Below are positions 47,475 through 62,670 of a DNA stretch of 64,000 nt, piece by piece. The position numbers and the translations under genes are program-made. Each line of letters begins with the position of its first letter. Within the stretch, counting starts at the first letter, position 1. Under the pieces are notes generated by a model. It did not search any database, was not told the DNA's origin, and saw only the letters and a list, made by a program, of their open reading frames with translations. The DNA comes from Lichtheimia corymbifera B2541 (lineage: Eukaryota; Mucoromycota; Mucoromycetes; Mucorales; Lichtheimiaceae), in assembly GCA_000697475.1 (NCBI GenBank), contig JNEU01000734.1, positions 124,001 through 188,000 on the forward strand. Direction: 5' to 3'.

Positions 47475-48052
47475 AGCAGACGGGGGCAAGCTGCAGCCTT
47501 GAAAGGCACTGCCGATGTCTGAAAAGAATAAAAAGATGAAAGAGGAAGAGAGAGAAAGAAAAGAAAACGAAGCTAAAGAAAAAGAGAAAGGAGAGTGGTT
47601 GCGAGCTACATGAATAGTGCCATTTTATTACGGCATTTGGATCTATTCACCCACCATGCACCCACCAAAAAGGCGGACTGAAACAAGTGATGAGCCGATT
47701 TTCTTTCCCATCTCATTCACAGTATAATAATACTACTAATAATAATAATAGAATGGCGGTTCATTGAGGAGAGAAAAGGAGGTACTGGAGGGCGGGGTAT
47801 TATGCAGGAGCATGTGTATGTGAGTTCTTCTCTCTCACATCATCATCATTCATCATCCATCAACATCCCAATACCTTGAATTAGGGAGCATGTCCTCTTT
47901 TTTTGTGCCCTTGTTGTTGTTGCTGCTGCTGCTCTTGCTTGCTTATCTCTCTCTCTCTCTCTTTTTTACTTTCTTCTTTTTTTTCCCTTTCCCTTTTGCC
48001 ACCACCACCACCAAACAAAGAATATCCACAACATCACACCCGCTTTTGTGCG
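47475..48052. promoter_or_regulatory. Shared divergent promoter region, kinase and arrestin
   Basis: 578 bp between two divergent starts. It has CT-rich leaders on both sides and a TAATAATAATAATAATA run at about 47733-47750. The pairing of a HAL/NPR-type kinase with an alpha-arrestin is suggestive because Npr1 phosphorylates arrestins in yeast, but co-regulation is not shown. Confidence 0.45.
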
Positions 48053-49246
48053 ATGTTTCGCAAATCACTTTCCATCCAGCTGGTTGAACCTGTTGTGTAC
48101 TTGCGTGGTCACCCCAAAGATAAGCACACAATCAACATCCTCCGTGGCCTTATTCGTTTGCAGCTTTCCCACCCTGCTCTTATTCAATCTGTCACCATCC
48201 AATTTGTTGGCACTGCTAAAACACTTTGGCCTGAAGGTAGCACATAACACAACAACAATAACACTGCAGCATTCATCCATAAATTAATCATTTACATCTT
48301 CACAGCTTCACAACATTGGGATAAACATGTCATTGTCGATTCTGTAATTCCCATCAGCCGTTCACCCGTATCATTGAAACGAGGTGCTCATGCTTTCCCA
48401 TTTGAAATATTATTATCCAATGCCCTGTCAGAGTCAGTCGAATGTGGATTAGGCCATGTGCGATACAAACTGTTGTGTCAGGTGCAGATGAAACCCGCAT
48501 GGGCACCATTCACCACGCATATCAAGTCTCAACGACCTGTAGTACTTGTACGATTGCCACAGGATAGTGTGCCTCGTTGCATTACCCAAACTCACACCCT
48601 GAGCCCTAATGGCCAGGAGCTGCATGTGCTTGTTGAATCAGCCCATATCACACCTGGCACACCTCTGGCACTTTCTTTCTCCTTTTCTCATCCACCTGGC
48701 GCCATCAATGACCTTTGTGTAAAACTTATCGAACGCCAAAAGTTCAGAGCACGTGCAAAACGCACTACCCGAATTCTTCATCACGAAATCACCCTTGCCC
48801 CACGAGACCCACCCATCTTAGATCATCACCTACTTCATGGTGCACATACCGAATTACGTTGCGTATTCGCCGTTCCAGACAAACACACACTGCAGCTACA
48901 TCCATCCACAGTCAATCCGAATATACGTGTACGCCATTGGATTCAGATCGCTCTTCATTTTACAATGGATGATGGCACACCAAAGGAAGTCCTTATGGAT
49001 GCACCTGTTTCGGTGATCATGGATACCATTGAGGATTATATTACCCTTCCAGCATATGAAACTGTGCGTGCACCAGCACCAGCATATTCACCTTCACCAA
49101 TGGCACGTCCCTCATCCTCATCATCAGCATCCTCTTGGTTCAGCAAATTAAATCCAAAACGTGCGTTATTAGTATCGGATCATCCTCCAAGTTACGATGA
49201 TACAATTGCATCGCCATCATCATCATCATCATTAGCATTATCGTAA
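48053..49246 (+). CDS. Alpha-arrestin (ART-type ubiquitin ligase adaptor)
   Basis: Exons 48053-48236 and 48306-49246 (374 aa). The N-terminal arrestin domain starts with LSIQLVEPVVYLRG and includes IRGLIRLQL-like ILRGLIRLQLSHP and HAFPFEILLSNALSESVE. A C-terminal arrestin domain (about residues 150-300) contains VRYKLLCQVQ, LVESAHITPGTPLALSFSF and RHWIQIALHF. The tail carries PY-type motifs (LPAYETV, APAYSPS and PPSYDDT), through which Rsp5 is recruited to ubiquitinate transporters for endocytosis. All hallmarks of a fungal ART/Rod1-like protein are present. Cargo cannot be deduced. The 69-nt intron lies after KTLWPEG. Confidence 0.9.
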
Positions 49247-50785
49247 ACCCTTGCATCTTTCCTCCTTCCCCCCATCTTTACACATTTCTTCTCCAACCCC
49301 CCTTTATGGATTGCCATATAGAATTCGTTATTTAGTTTATTGTTCCTATTGTAATAACTTGTTTGCAGATCGCCAAGTCCATGTGATCAAAGGAAGTTTT
49401 GCTATTTGTCACACAATTGGTCCGTGTATTGTGTATGTGTGAAAGTGACACTCATGAATTTGTTACAAAAGAAAAAAGGAACCCCACACAGCTTTCCTTT
49501 TTGGAAACTGCCATTGTTGGGTTCTGCTGGTGGTCTTTTCGTTTACCTCCTAAACACACAATCGCTCCTACGAAGAGCGCATGTAATGCACTATGATGCA
49601 TAGGGTATGCAGCAGAGGGTGATAACACCCAAAAAAGTACGATAACGATTATCTGGATACGATAACTCAGTGGCAGATGGTGGCGCTGTCATTGGATCGG
49701 AAAGCAACAAAGGTAACTCGTACAAAGAATCACATCAGAAAACGGCATGTAGCACAGTAGATGGAAGGAATTGTAACGTTATGCCGGGTAACTTTTTTTC
49801 TGGTATGATCACTGTGTGCGACTTTTTTGCAGAAAACGACACCAATCGCGCAGTTATGCAACAGCGCACTCACCTACTATAAACGAGAATGAGAGCCGAG
49901 TAAATGTATGGTGCGCAAAGACGCTAATTCATTCCTTTTTCACCAGCCGCTCTAGTTATGTGCTACTATAGCCGGATCTAATACCATCTCCAAAAAGTCA
50001 AAAATTGATAACCACGTGGTGGGCCATTGTAACCAACCAAGTCTTTGTACAAGAGATGATTGTTTTGCTCTTAGCTATATACTACAGAAGCATTCACACA
50101 CACATTTATCAACAACCCGCGGAGGCAGCAGCCGAAGGAAACGATCCATGACTGGTGCTGATGTTAGATGTTGACTTTCCTTTTATGCAATTATGTACTT
50201 TAAGCATGATATGCATCAGATGGCTTCTCATTGTAACTTTTTTCAACCTGCATCTTATCCCCAGCTCACAACCGGTGGCGTAATATTGTTCGGTTAAGCC
50301 AAGGGCGAGTTGCATAAAAAACGAAAGCGTGGCCCCTGGATGCAATGTGGGTAGCACCGAACTTTCTATGCATTTGTATTACAATACGGTGTTTTCCGAT
50401 TCACCTACATATCTTTGTTTATGCAAGTTTGTGCTTGACTACAAGTGAATTCATCTTGACAGGGTCACGTTTATATTCAACATGTAATATGATAAACGGG
50501 ATCCTTTCCCTCAAAATCGCCAAGCCATCAGGATAAATTGCCACATATGCAAGCCCCCTTTTTTGATATACTCTCGTATTATAGCCCACCCGTGCCATAT
50601 AAACGCAAGGGCCGAAATCGCCTTTTACAACAGCAGCTCCTCCTTATTGACACTCAGCTTCTTGCCGATCCCTTTCTTAGCATAATCGCTATTTATAGCC
50701 TTCACCACCACCACCATGTTGCTCCAAGTCATGTATCATGAATGAAAAAGATATCTCTTGTATATACAAAATGATGCAATGCGAA
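49247..50785. other. Convergent intergenic region, 1.5 kb
   Basis: Between the 3' ends of the arrestin and FCF1 genes. Short frames only, none with coding features. No RNA gene recognised. Confidence 0.45.
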
Positions 50786-51674
50786 TTAAAATGTATTGGT
50801 ACCAAGCTCAGGGAGTCGTTCAATCACATATCTCCTGCCAGAGATGTACATAATGGGAATACCAGGCACCTTACGAATGCGACGCTTCAGATCTCGATCA
50901 CAGGTGGCGACGATGTAGCATTTGTGTTGCATAACACGCTGTACTAGGCAGTCATCAGCATATGTGCCCTTGTGCGAGCATGGTAATCGTTCAAAACGAG
51001 GATCACGTGCAATCCTGTATAGACGCATGTATATAAGAACTCCAATAACCTCCACTATCATCATATGTCCATGACTTACTTGAGCGCAATACGGTATTTA
51101 GGACCCAACTTTTCCAATTCTGCCAATACACAGTCTGTGATACATGGGATAGCTATATACCATGGAGAAAATGAGACATTTTTTCCTTCTCAATTCATTG
51201 TTCATGCCCGCCACCACTTACATTTTGCATACAAGCAATCCATCATTGCCTTGACGAGCTCGAGTTTGTTTTGGATAGAAAAGTTGATAAAGTTGGTATC
51301 GACGAGAACATGATAAGGAGGACCAAGAGCCGAGTTGTACTCAAAGAACATGGATGATGCGACTTGGGGCCTAATAGAATGGTTAGCATAATAAAGTGAC
51401 CTCCTCTCCTTGCTACTTACAATTGTCGAACTGCTCCCTTTTCCTTCTCTTCTTGCTTCTTCTTTTCCTTTTCCTTATTCGCTTTCCTGTAATGACAAGA
51501 TCAGTTGACCTGCTAGTAGAGAATAGACCATGTCAAAAGCTGCTTACAATCGAGAGTCATTGGGGTTGATCATGCGCTTGGCCACCGAGAATTGCCTAGT
51601 TTTCCTTTGTTTGCCCTATACAACGATCTAATCAGCATACAATACAGAGAGATTTCCAATGGACTCCTTACCAT
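50786..51674 (-). CDS. FCF1: FCF1, PIN-domain rRNA-processing protein
   Basis: Exons in coding order: 51674-51672, 51615-51548, 51486-51421, 51370-51222, 51152-51080, 51014-50786 (195 aa; human 198). It is part of the small-subunit processome and is needed for early 18S rRNA cleavages in the nucleolus. Starts [21 protein letters not shown], then [14 protein letters not shown] (metal-binding Asp near residue 70), [35 protein letters not shown] and [22 protein letters not shown], all diagnostic. The family Cys in AKCIPC reads Ser here (AKSIPC) because of the exon junction. The first exon holds only the ATG codon; GGC, the second codon, begins the next exon. Confidence 0.95.
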
Positions 51675-52129
51675 GGTTATGTGTGTTGGAGAAGAGTGTA
51701 AAAACGAAGAATAAAGACAGCTGCAGAAATTGGGGGAAATCACCGCTTGAACGTCAAGCCACATCATACAGGGCAGCCTTGGATCTCCATTTTGTTGTCA
51801 GTTGGCATGACTACCTTTTCTTTTACCATGGCGACAGTTTCATGGATGATTGAAGCTATCCGTAGTTCAAAACACACTTTTCTGATAAATAATGATGCTG
51901 CACGCTGTATTTATTGGTGGTGGTGTGTGTGTGTGCTTGAGGACATCATGAATTCGATATAAGCTTGCTTCTTCACAAATGATCCTCTTCTTTGTGAGCA
52001 TTATGTACTCAACGTTTACATAGTCATCGTCTTAATGCGTCGTAGTAGCAACTTGTTTAATGTAAACGTGAAGCAATAGACATGCTGCGAGATTATCAGC
52101 CTGATGGCGTCGATATAAATGCTCCTTTT
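51675..52129. other. Intergenic, no gene seen
   Basis: Upstream of FCF1 (minus strand) and of the glycosyltransferase relic (plus strand). No feature supported. Confidence 0.45.
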
Positions 52130-53100
52130 ATTTATTCACTGGAACAACCTGATCAACTTGACAACAACATGGTGGATGGTGTCAAAGACAATATAGGAAA
52201 TTGCTCGTCGTAAAGAGGATAATGATTGCCGGTAGCAACTATAACCGACACGTATGACTCTCACTGGGGATTGCTTGTGGCAAGAAAGCTGGGGATGAAG
52301 TCGTACATTTACATGCCTACTCCAATCTTGATGTGGTCCGTGTTACGGCTACTTCCTCAAGTGCGCGATAAGCGATTTAATCCACAACATGGTATATTGA
52401 TGATTCCTCGCTATGGCATACTCCAAAATGCACAATTACCTCATATGGGTGATATGGTGGATGCTTTGGCTGATCAATGTGAGCAAGCAAAATACCATGA
52501 CGACATGCTTATCCATGATGAAGAGGAGACCTATAGCAGTGATTATATTGAATTCCTACACCAATTTATCCCAAAGATTTGGTTTATCGTTTATTTACCT
52601 CCATTGGATCGTGGCGATGCTTATACTGAACGACCACCCGTAGTCCCTTACAATGAGGCTGGCTTCCCTGAAGGCTGGTTGGAAATAACAGGTGATCGCG
52701 TCGAAGTGGTTGAGTGGACTCTCCAAATCAGTATCCTTGAACATCCTGCTACCGGCTTCGCATTGTGGCTGGAATTCATTAACGGATTGTTTTACCATGG
52801 TTAGTGTACCCATTGTGGGTGTCCCTTTTTTGACGGATTAGCCTATGAATGCGGACATGATGGAACACAGATTGCGTGTTGGATGTAACCTTTGGAAAAG
52901 TGCTACACATGGCATCATTGATTGTGACACTGCTGCCTCCATCATCCGAAAAACCATGACCGATTCTTCATTTAACCCCACGTGCAAGTTCATTGAGAAA
53001 GAAGAATGAGCAACACTGGAATATAAAGTCGGTGCTGCAATTAGACTATTGAAGGACATTTACTATGATCCGCAATCAAACCATGTCATATCAACAACCT
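52130..53100 (+). pseudogene. UDP-glycosyltransferase relic
   Basis: An open stretch at 52226-52804 encodes TDTYDSHWGLLVARKLG, FIPKIWFIVYLPPLDRG and ILEHPATGFALWLEFINGLFYHG. The last fits the UGT donor-binding region (HPA.GGF..HCG.NS..E.L..GVP). A one-base shift occurs right after that, and the following frame gives VPIVGVPFLTD, a TAG stop in the place of the usual Gln, then PMNADMMEHRLRVG. The HCGWNS core itself is degraded (ALWLEF). Weak remnants run on to about 53090 (VGAAIRLLKDIYYDP). No good 5' end. The combination of frameshift, nonsense codon and lost core marks a pseudogene of a family that transfers sugar to lipids, sterols or small molecules. Confidence 0.75.
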
Positions 53101-53228
53101 CTGGAAAATAAAAACGACCTGCCAAAAACGCATGGATTAATACAGGAATTAGAATGAGTGGGTGTTTGGTTTGGCCACACGTAGAACTGACTAATAAGTC
53201 TGAATGCAAATGTTATCAATGGTAATTT

Positions 53229-53244
53229 CGTTGCCTAGGCAACG
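53229..53244. promoter_or_regulatory. Perfect 16-bp palindrome, RFX X-box-like
   Basis: CGTTGCCTAGGCAACG is its own reverse complement and has the two half sites (GTTGCC, GGCAAC) of an RFX X-box. It lies about 830 bp upstream of the MAK16 start and just downstream of the glycosyltransferase relic. Confidence 0.5.
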
Positions 53245-54073
53245 CACAATTTGAAATCTTTGGGAAAAGCAATATCACTTTGAGAGTCACCATATATGGA
53301 AAGGGATACGTGTCACGAATACGCACAGACCGGTATTATTCCTATTTGGATCGTGATGCAAGCGGAGACTTAAGAGTGGGGCTGTATAATATTGCAGGCA
53401 CCTTGTAGTTGCTCTCACATGAGGAGTTGTCCCATTCTTCCGGATGATGAATGCAATCAACCACATTTATACAATCGAAATACAGCTTTTGAATAAGCAT
53501 ACAATTACACAGTCCACACCAGTGGAGCTGCGTTAACACGTACCAAGCTACTACTCAAGTATGTACTACAAAACCTACATGTACGTGTTGGAAATGATGA
53601 TGGATACACTTAGATAGCATGATGTTAAAGGTATATAATCGCACATATGGTGGTTTGACAGGGCTTGTAATAACGTGAAACCTTCTCCTTCTCGCAACCT
53701 CAACGTTGTATGTGGAATTCTTCTCTCATGGTCGTTCCTCACGTGGTTGAAACGATGCACATCATCTATATGCTCGAGCAATGTATGGATGGAGATGATT
53801 CAGCTGTATTCAACGAGAAGTTACTGCAACGTATTGATGGTCAAGGTGGGGTAGGTGATTTGGGTTGCACAATGGAATCGGCGGACAGGGAAAGGGGGCG
53901 AGTGTCCAATTCGGTGGCTTTGCATAAAACTCCTGCTAGAGGGCAGCTCTCATTTTTTTGTTCGTTTCTGGAACCGAGGCGTAGTTCATCCCCCCCAACT
54001 CAATTGGCACGCCACTCTTTTGCAATCACCACCACCTCAACCACCATCAACATATATATTCTCTCTTTATAAT
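53245..54073. other. Intergenic, MAK16 promoter
   Basis: No gene supported. CT-rich leader and AT box (TTTATAATATG) lead directly into the MAK16 ATG at 54074. Confidence 0.45.
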
Positions 54074-55305
54074 ATGCAATCCGACGAAGTTATCTGGCAA
54101 GTGATCAATCAGCACTTTTGTTCCTACAAAGTCAAGTAAGCTCGATCATGCTTTGACAGATCGCCCATGGATCCTGACGCATTCTCGGCATAGAACTACC
54201 ACTCAGAACTTTTGTCGAAATCCATACAATGTCACTGGTCTTTGCAATCGTCAATCGTGCCCTCTTGCCAACAGTCGTTATGCCACTATTCGGGAGCATG
54301 ATGGTAATTTGTTGTCACTTTAATGTATCCTGAGGACTATCCATATTGATCCATCTATAATGTAGGTATCATCTATCTCTATATGAAGACGCCCGAACGA
54401 GCACATTCTCCGGCCAAGATGTGGGAAAAAGTCAAATTATCAAAGAACTATGCACAGGCTTTGGCACAGGTAAGAAAAGAGGATAGGGATCGTCTTGTGG
54501 AGTATACTAACAAGAGAGCGGGTTCCTATAGATTGATAAGGAGCTCATGTACTGGCCCAATTTCTTACAACACAAGTGCAAGCAACGTCTCACAAAGATC
54601 ACCCAATACCTGATAAGAATGAGAAAGCTCAAGTTAAAGGAAAAGTAAGTAATGAGGCGGAGAGTGCAGGAAGTATCATGCAGATTTGAGATATTCATCG
54701 TGATCATTTATAGTGAACGACCACAGCTCATTCCCATCAAGAAGAAACTTGACCGTCGTGAAGCTGCTCGTGAGAGAAAGGCTGAAGCCGCTGCACGCCT
54801 AGAGAAATCAATTGAGAAGGAATTGATCGAACGATTAAAGAACAAGGCCTACGGTGATGCACCATTGAACGTCAACGATGATATCTGGCAAAAGATTCTG
54901 GATCAAGATGTCGAGGGTGCTGAGGATGAAGAAAGTGAAGAGGATGATGAAAACGAGGTTGAGGAAGAAGAAGAGGACGAAGATGAGGTAAAGTCAAGGC
55001 ATGTGGGGTCGTCCATCTGCGTGATACTTACTATAGGCGTCTTCTTCTAGTTGGAGCATGAATTTGTGTCTGATCTCGAAGATGAATCTGATATGGAGGA
55101 TCTCGAAGATGGCTTCCAATGGGAGGGTGAAGAAGAACAGGAGGAAGAGGAAGATGAAGAGGAAGTTGTAAGTGCTACATATGATGTTGGAAAAGGGACG
55201 ATCATGCTGATGATGTGATTTACTTAGCAACAACGACCAAAGAAGAAGCGAGCACGAGTCGAAGTGGAATACGAAGAAGAACGCGATACTGCAGTGCAAA
55301 CCTAG
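54074..55305 (+). CDS. MAK16: MAK16, 60S ribosome biogenesis factor
   Basis: Seven exons: 54074-54135, 54194-54303, 54366-54469, 54532-54644, 54714-54987, 55051-55167, 55228-55305 (285 aa). Landmarks: [89 protein letters not shown], and [27 protein letters not shown], followed by an acidic Glu/Asp tail and a basic nuclear signal ([10 protein letters not shown]). Four conserved Cys in the N-terminal part (about residues 16-43) can bind metal. Mak16 is part of nucleolar pre-60S particles together with Rpf1 and others. Length fits the family (yeast 306). Confidence 0.96.
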
Positions 55306-56008
55306 TAATACCAAGCATCATCTTGTTTCCTTTTGCAAATTATACAGTAGATACAACTTTTTTTATCCATCAAACACGCACATTTCATCATTTACTTGTC
55401 AATCTAAAAAAGTCATCTGATGCTGCATTGAGCTCATTACTGTGATAAACATGCATGATAGCTACTCGCTTCTAAGTCAGATCACCTATGGCGTATCATA
55501 AGCCACTGTGATAAGCTGTGTTTTCCAGCAGATACCGATCATGATCGGATCCTGCACCACGACTTTGATATGACGTATATGGCGAATCCCGCCTTTCTTT
55601 TATTGTTACACAGGCTTCAGACGCTTTGGAATGTGTGGCGTTTCAGCATGAATGATATCAATCATGATCCAAATGAACATTAAAAGTGGGCAAGAGTATC
55701 AAGATGAACATTTTTATACTTGTAAACGATAATGTAGAAGGAGGATTGAACCATGATTCAGGGATTGCATTGTATATCGTTATCAGCCATCTTTGCTTTT
55801 TCATCATCCGCGTAATCAGTAAAGTCACGGCGGGCACGCGACACTGGAAGGGTGGAATGGGAGGAGGGGAAATATAAGCAAGATCTCGTTCGATTCATGT
55901 TTCCTTATAAGCCGAGGTTTTCCCGCGAATTTCAGCTGCTACTACTTTTCCCTCCATCTCTTCTTTTTCTCTTTTCTTTCTTTTTTTTTTTTTTCCCATC
56001 CATACAAC
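55306..56008. other. Intergenic, phosphofructokinase promoter
   Basis: No gene. A pyrimidine run (mostly T, 55940-56000) directly precedes the start codon at 56009, a strong promoter mark in fungi. Confidence 0.5.
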
Positions 56009-59097
<3,089 letters not shown>

Positions 59098-59257
59098 CTC
59101 CCTTTCACCTTTGTTCATTTTCCATCCATGTATAAATAGATTACTCTTGTTCCTTCATTTCATAATCTTTTAAATCATCCGCTTTTATATATGTTGATTT
59201 GTTTGGGGGTGGGGTCATCTTATCTACAAATAGGTTGTTGTGTGTGTGGGGGTATGT

Positions 59258-60261
59258 TCAAGCAATATCTTCGCTTAGTCGTTTAATGCGTTTTCGATAT
59301 CCATCTTCGGCTGCACAATCGTCACAGAACCATTTTCCTGCAGGTGGCTCTACAAGGCCTACACATGCATAATGGAACCATTCCTTCTCACACTAATTTA
59401 TCATCATGATTAGCCCATCTTACATCACGTGCCTATTTGGTCTCTCTCTCTCATTACTTACATTCTCTCCATCGCATGCCACCATATCACCAAAGGATAC
59501 TTGGTTACAGATACAATAACGTGGTTCATTTGGATCGATCTCAAGCTCCGTCAAAGTGCCATGATGGCTTGTTGCAGGTGTTGGCCGCGGTGCGCGCTTT
59601 CGAAATGATGATGGTGCAATAGAGCGTTTACGTTGTCCTGTCAAAATAGTATCATGCATAAGTATCCATTGTGTTGTTTCTAGTATCCAACCGTTGCCGT
59701 TTACCCTCGTTTCGCCAACGGTCTTCCCATGATCGGTTAGATGACGCACGATTCCCTATCCAATCACCTCCATCAATGCCACTCTTGGCCATTTGCGAGT
59801 CGATTCGTTCAATGTGTCGAGAGACAAGGTCGTACATTCGCAGGGCGAGCTCAATCTTTTCATCTTGCTTCTGTAGTGCCTTTTGGTATTCTTTTTCCAG
59901 TTGCGATCGCGACGCGCTCAAGTTGGTGGCATGGTTGGGTGCTGCATTTTTCAGTGCTTTTGCATAAGAACGTCGATGTTTGGTGTATGTTTCTCTCACG
60001 CCTTTGAATCATTGGGTTGATAAGAGTGGTAAGGAAAATGGATGACGAGCAATGAAACCATCTTACGTTGAAATTCCTCATCCATGCTACGTAGTTCATG
60101 CATATTTTGATCGATTTCAGCGGGCAGATTTTGGAGACCTATTCATCAATTCCCACGTTGATACAAGCGACACGACACTTTGACCGCCTAGTCCATGCTC
60201 TTAAAATAGTCAACCTACTTTCCACATATTCTTCAAAGATATCTGCAACTGATACGCTCAT
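59258..60261 (-). CDS. ING-family PHD finger protein
   Basis: Exons in coding order: 60261-60219, 60138-60067, 60001-59705, 59637-59462, 59392-59258 (240 aa). The N-terminal ING helical domain is recognised by [29 protein letters not shown] (split across exons) and [15 protein letters not shown]. The C-terminal PHD finger has [31 protein letters not shown] and GKWFCDDC (Cys4-His-Cys3), the version that reads H3K4me3. A basic region ([12 protein letters not shown]) lies between. ING proteins are subunits of NuA4/SAGA-like acetyltransferase or Rpd3 deacetylase complexes. Which complex (Yng1, Yng2 or Pho23 type) cannot be fixed by eye. Four introns of 65-80 nt. Ends in a Lys/Arg-rich tail after the PHD. 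Confidence 0.92.
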
Positions 60262-60850
60262 GTTGTGTGTTTTTCTTGTGCTCACAGAATAAAAGAGAAA
60301 GAAAAAGAAACTGAGAAAAGGGGCGATTAAGGTCAAACTGACTTGGCGGGATGCAGCATCCATTGTGACTGGCACAGCTTGTGCATTATGGACATCACGT
60401 GCATCATGCAAAAAAATGCACCACTTTATTGACACTTGACATGATGGGAACTTGATATAATACAAGACACACCCTTGATTTTGAGTCATTCGTACCTGAG
60501 TCATATATGTTGCCAGTCAGGAACATACTATGGATAAGGGTATATTAAGCAGCTCTGTAGTTGTTCTATAGCTGTTGTCACAGATCCCATGTGGTCGCAT
60601 GCAGCTTTTATCTTGAATATCAAAGCCACGCTAAGCAATGCATATGTATCACGCTGTAGACATGACGTTTTACGCTATGGATCTATCATCCATCTCATAT
60701 TCACAAACCCCCCCCCAGGATAAGCATAAAAAAGAAAAGAGATTTGTGATATGCCATTTTCGTTTTTTTTACAAGAGATTGTTGAATTACATATGGACTT
60801 CAAACTATATAAGCGGAACTTTGTGGAGTGGTGGTGGTAGCGGTGTAGTT
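60262..60850. other. Intergenic, no gene seen
   Basis: Upstream of the ING gene and downstream of OST1 (both minus strand). AT-rich. Nothing supported. Confidence 0.45.
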
Positions 60851-62670
60851 CTATTGCTTCTTTTTCTGCGATTTCTACAGTGAGTGTTAGATATCGATAG
60901 CATGTTGAGTTTGGTCAAATCACTTACGGTAGTTGTGCCAATGGTGAAACTGATCTTTGACACAATAATGCTTAGCAAGAACAGAGCAAAAATGGCAGCT
61001 GACACGACCAATGGTTTCTGCAGCAATCGAATCGGTGGGTATTCATAGGTGATCTAGAGATGCGAACCATTCAGTGATATATCCCAAGTGCTAGATCTCT
61101 CTCTCTCTCTCTTTGTGCTTTACCTGGATGGGTTGTTCATGCTCTCGTACCACGTTGAATTTCTCCAATACTACGAGATAACGACCAGTGGAATCAAAGT
61201 TGGTGAAATGTGTGCCGTGTTCTTCCAAATCAAGGCTAAAAGGAGCATGCACCTTGACGTTCCTATCAACGAGCCGGTATCTTAGCAACCGTGCCAAGTC
61301 CTATGTTGGATCTCAATCCACTTACGTGACACCTTCTGGAAGCACAACTCGAAGTACCGCCTTATCGATAACCATGTCCTGCACATTTTCAACAAAGTTG
61401 ACATTCAAGATATGTTGACCCGTCTTTGAGGAGTAACGATCGAATCGGCTGAGATCAACGTTGTATCCATGGAACCAAGTGTAATTCCAGCCACCAAACA
61501 AGGGATATCGAGGTGTAAGCTGTAACACAGAGCCATCCGCTTCTTGACGGAAATGGGATGTGGAAACGTTGCCAATCTCATCGCGGTAGTAGACATCACG
61601 AGCCTGTGCAGGAAGCTTAAACGTCAAGTCCTTGAGCACATTGGTTTGGCCATGCACCATTCTCGTCATTTGATAAGTGACTCGGCTGAACTCGGTCTCC
61701 AATCTATATAATCATGTAAATAAACTATGGCTGTTATCACGTTATTTAATCACTGACCTAGCACCGGAATGCTGCAACTTGTAGTTCTCCTCCACAGCCA
61801 AATTGTTACCCCAATGCGACACCTGGAGATCACGTTCCAACTCGGCTACAGTAAGGATAGGCTTGCTGTACTCGTAATGAATCGATAACTCTTGATAGGA
61901 TCCGGGCGTCATATCATGGAATGGGCCATAGACGATCTTATTTCCAGAGTGCGTGGCATGCTTACCACCTGTATATGATTGTACCACTTGAGATGGAAGC
62001 CTAGAGTATCATACCGTGAGCTAATATCCCAATGTAAAGAGATTGATACCCATGTACTTACTGCACGGTGGTTTTCATTTCATCCGTAAAGTAAGGCGAA
62101 TAAACATAGACGTTATCATTGTAGACGACAAATTGACGAGATACTTGAGGAACTTTGGCGGGGAAAGGAGCCAACTTGTGAGTCGATGCAATCTTGAGGC
62201 CAAAGCGGATTTCATCATTTGGCTTCACAGGTGTATCAAAGGTGATCTTGTAAAGTTGTAGTTCCCTTTTATATCAATGTACTTGTGAGTTATTGTTGCA
62301 AAGACGCGTATATAAAACGAACTCACTTTTCAGAGTCGAAGCCTGCTTGTTCAATGGATAAAGGTGTCTTGGGTTCCTGACGCAAGAAAGCCGTGATACT
62401 GGCAACGTGTTCCTCTGCATTCTTGGGGATCGTGAAGATATATTCAGTGGCAGATGCTTTGTCGATATTCTTTGCGCGGATGCCGATATCCTCATGGACC
62501 ACACCACTACGCAAGTCGACCACTCGGATTAGGCGCGTGTTTCTGAAAGTGGGATCAATCGGTATGGTTGTCTTGGCAACGGCTTCAGATGAGGGCGATG
62601 CTGATACTAGGCTCAGTCCAAGAAAGCCAAATAAGAATGCTCCCAGTAACGTGCGTACTGAAAACTGCAT
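60851..62670 (-). CDS. OST1: Ribophorin I / OST1, oligosaccharyltransferase subunit
   Basis: Exons in coding order: 62670-62327, 62265-62062, 62000-61758, 61703-61326, 61262-61124, 61053-60928, 60874-60851 (485 aa; yeast 476). OST transfers the core glycan to Asn in the ER lumen; OST1 helps present the acceptor protein. A signal peptide (VRTLLGAFLFGFLGLSLVSA) is followed by a luminal domain with NTRLIRVVDLRSGVVHEDI, YVYSPYFTDEMKTT, LEVSHWGNNL-like LQVSHWGNNLAVEENYKL, DVYYRDEIGNVSTSHF and PRYPLFGGWNYTWFHGY. One transmembrane helix sits at about 451-470. The protein ends in KKKQ, a KKxx di-lysine ER retrieval signal. In the 4-5 junction the acceptor ending at 61263 is chosen because it restores PEGVTNVKVHAPF. 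Confidence 0.95.

Noticed and set aside
55686..55877. Small open frame before the phosphofructokinase gene
   Set aside because: No ATG at the frame start, no homology recognised, lies in the promoter.
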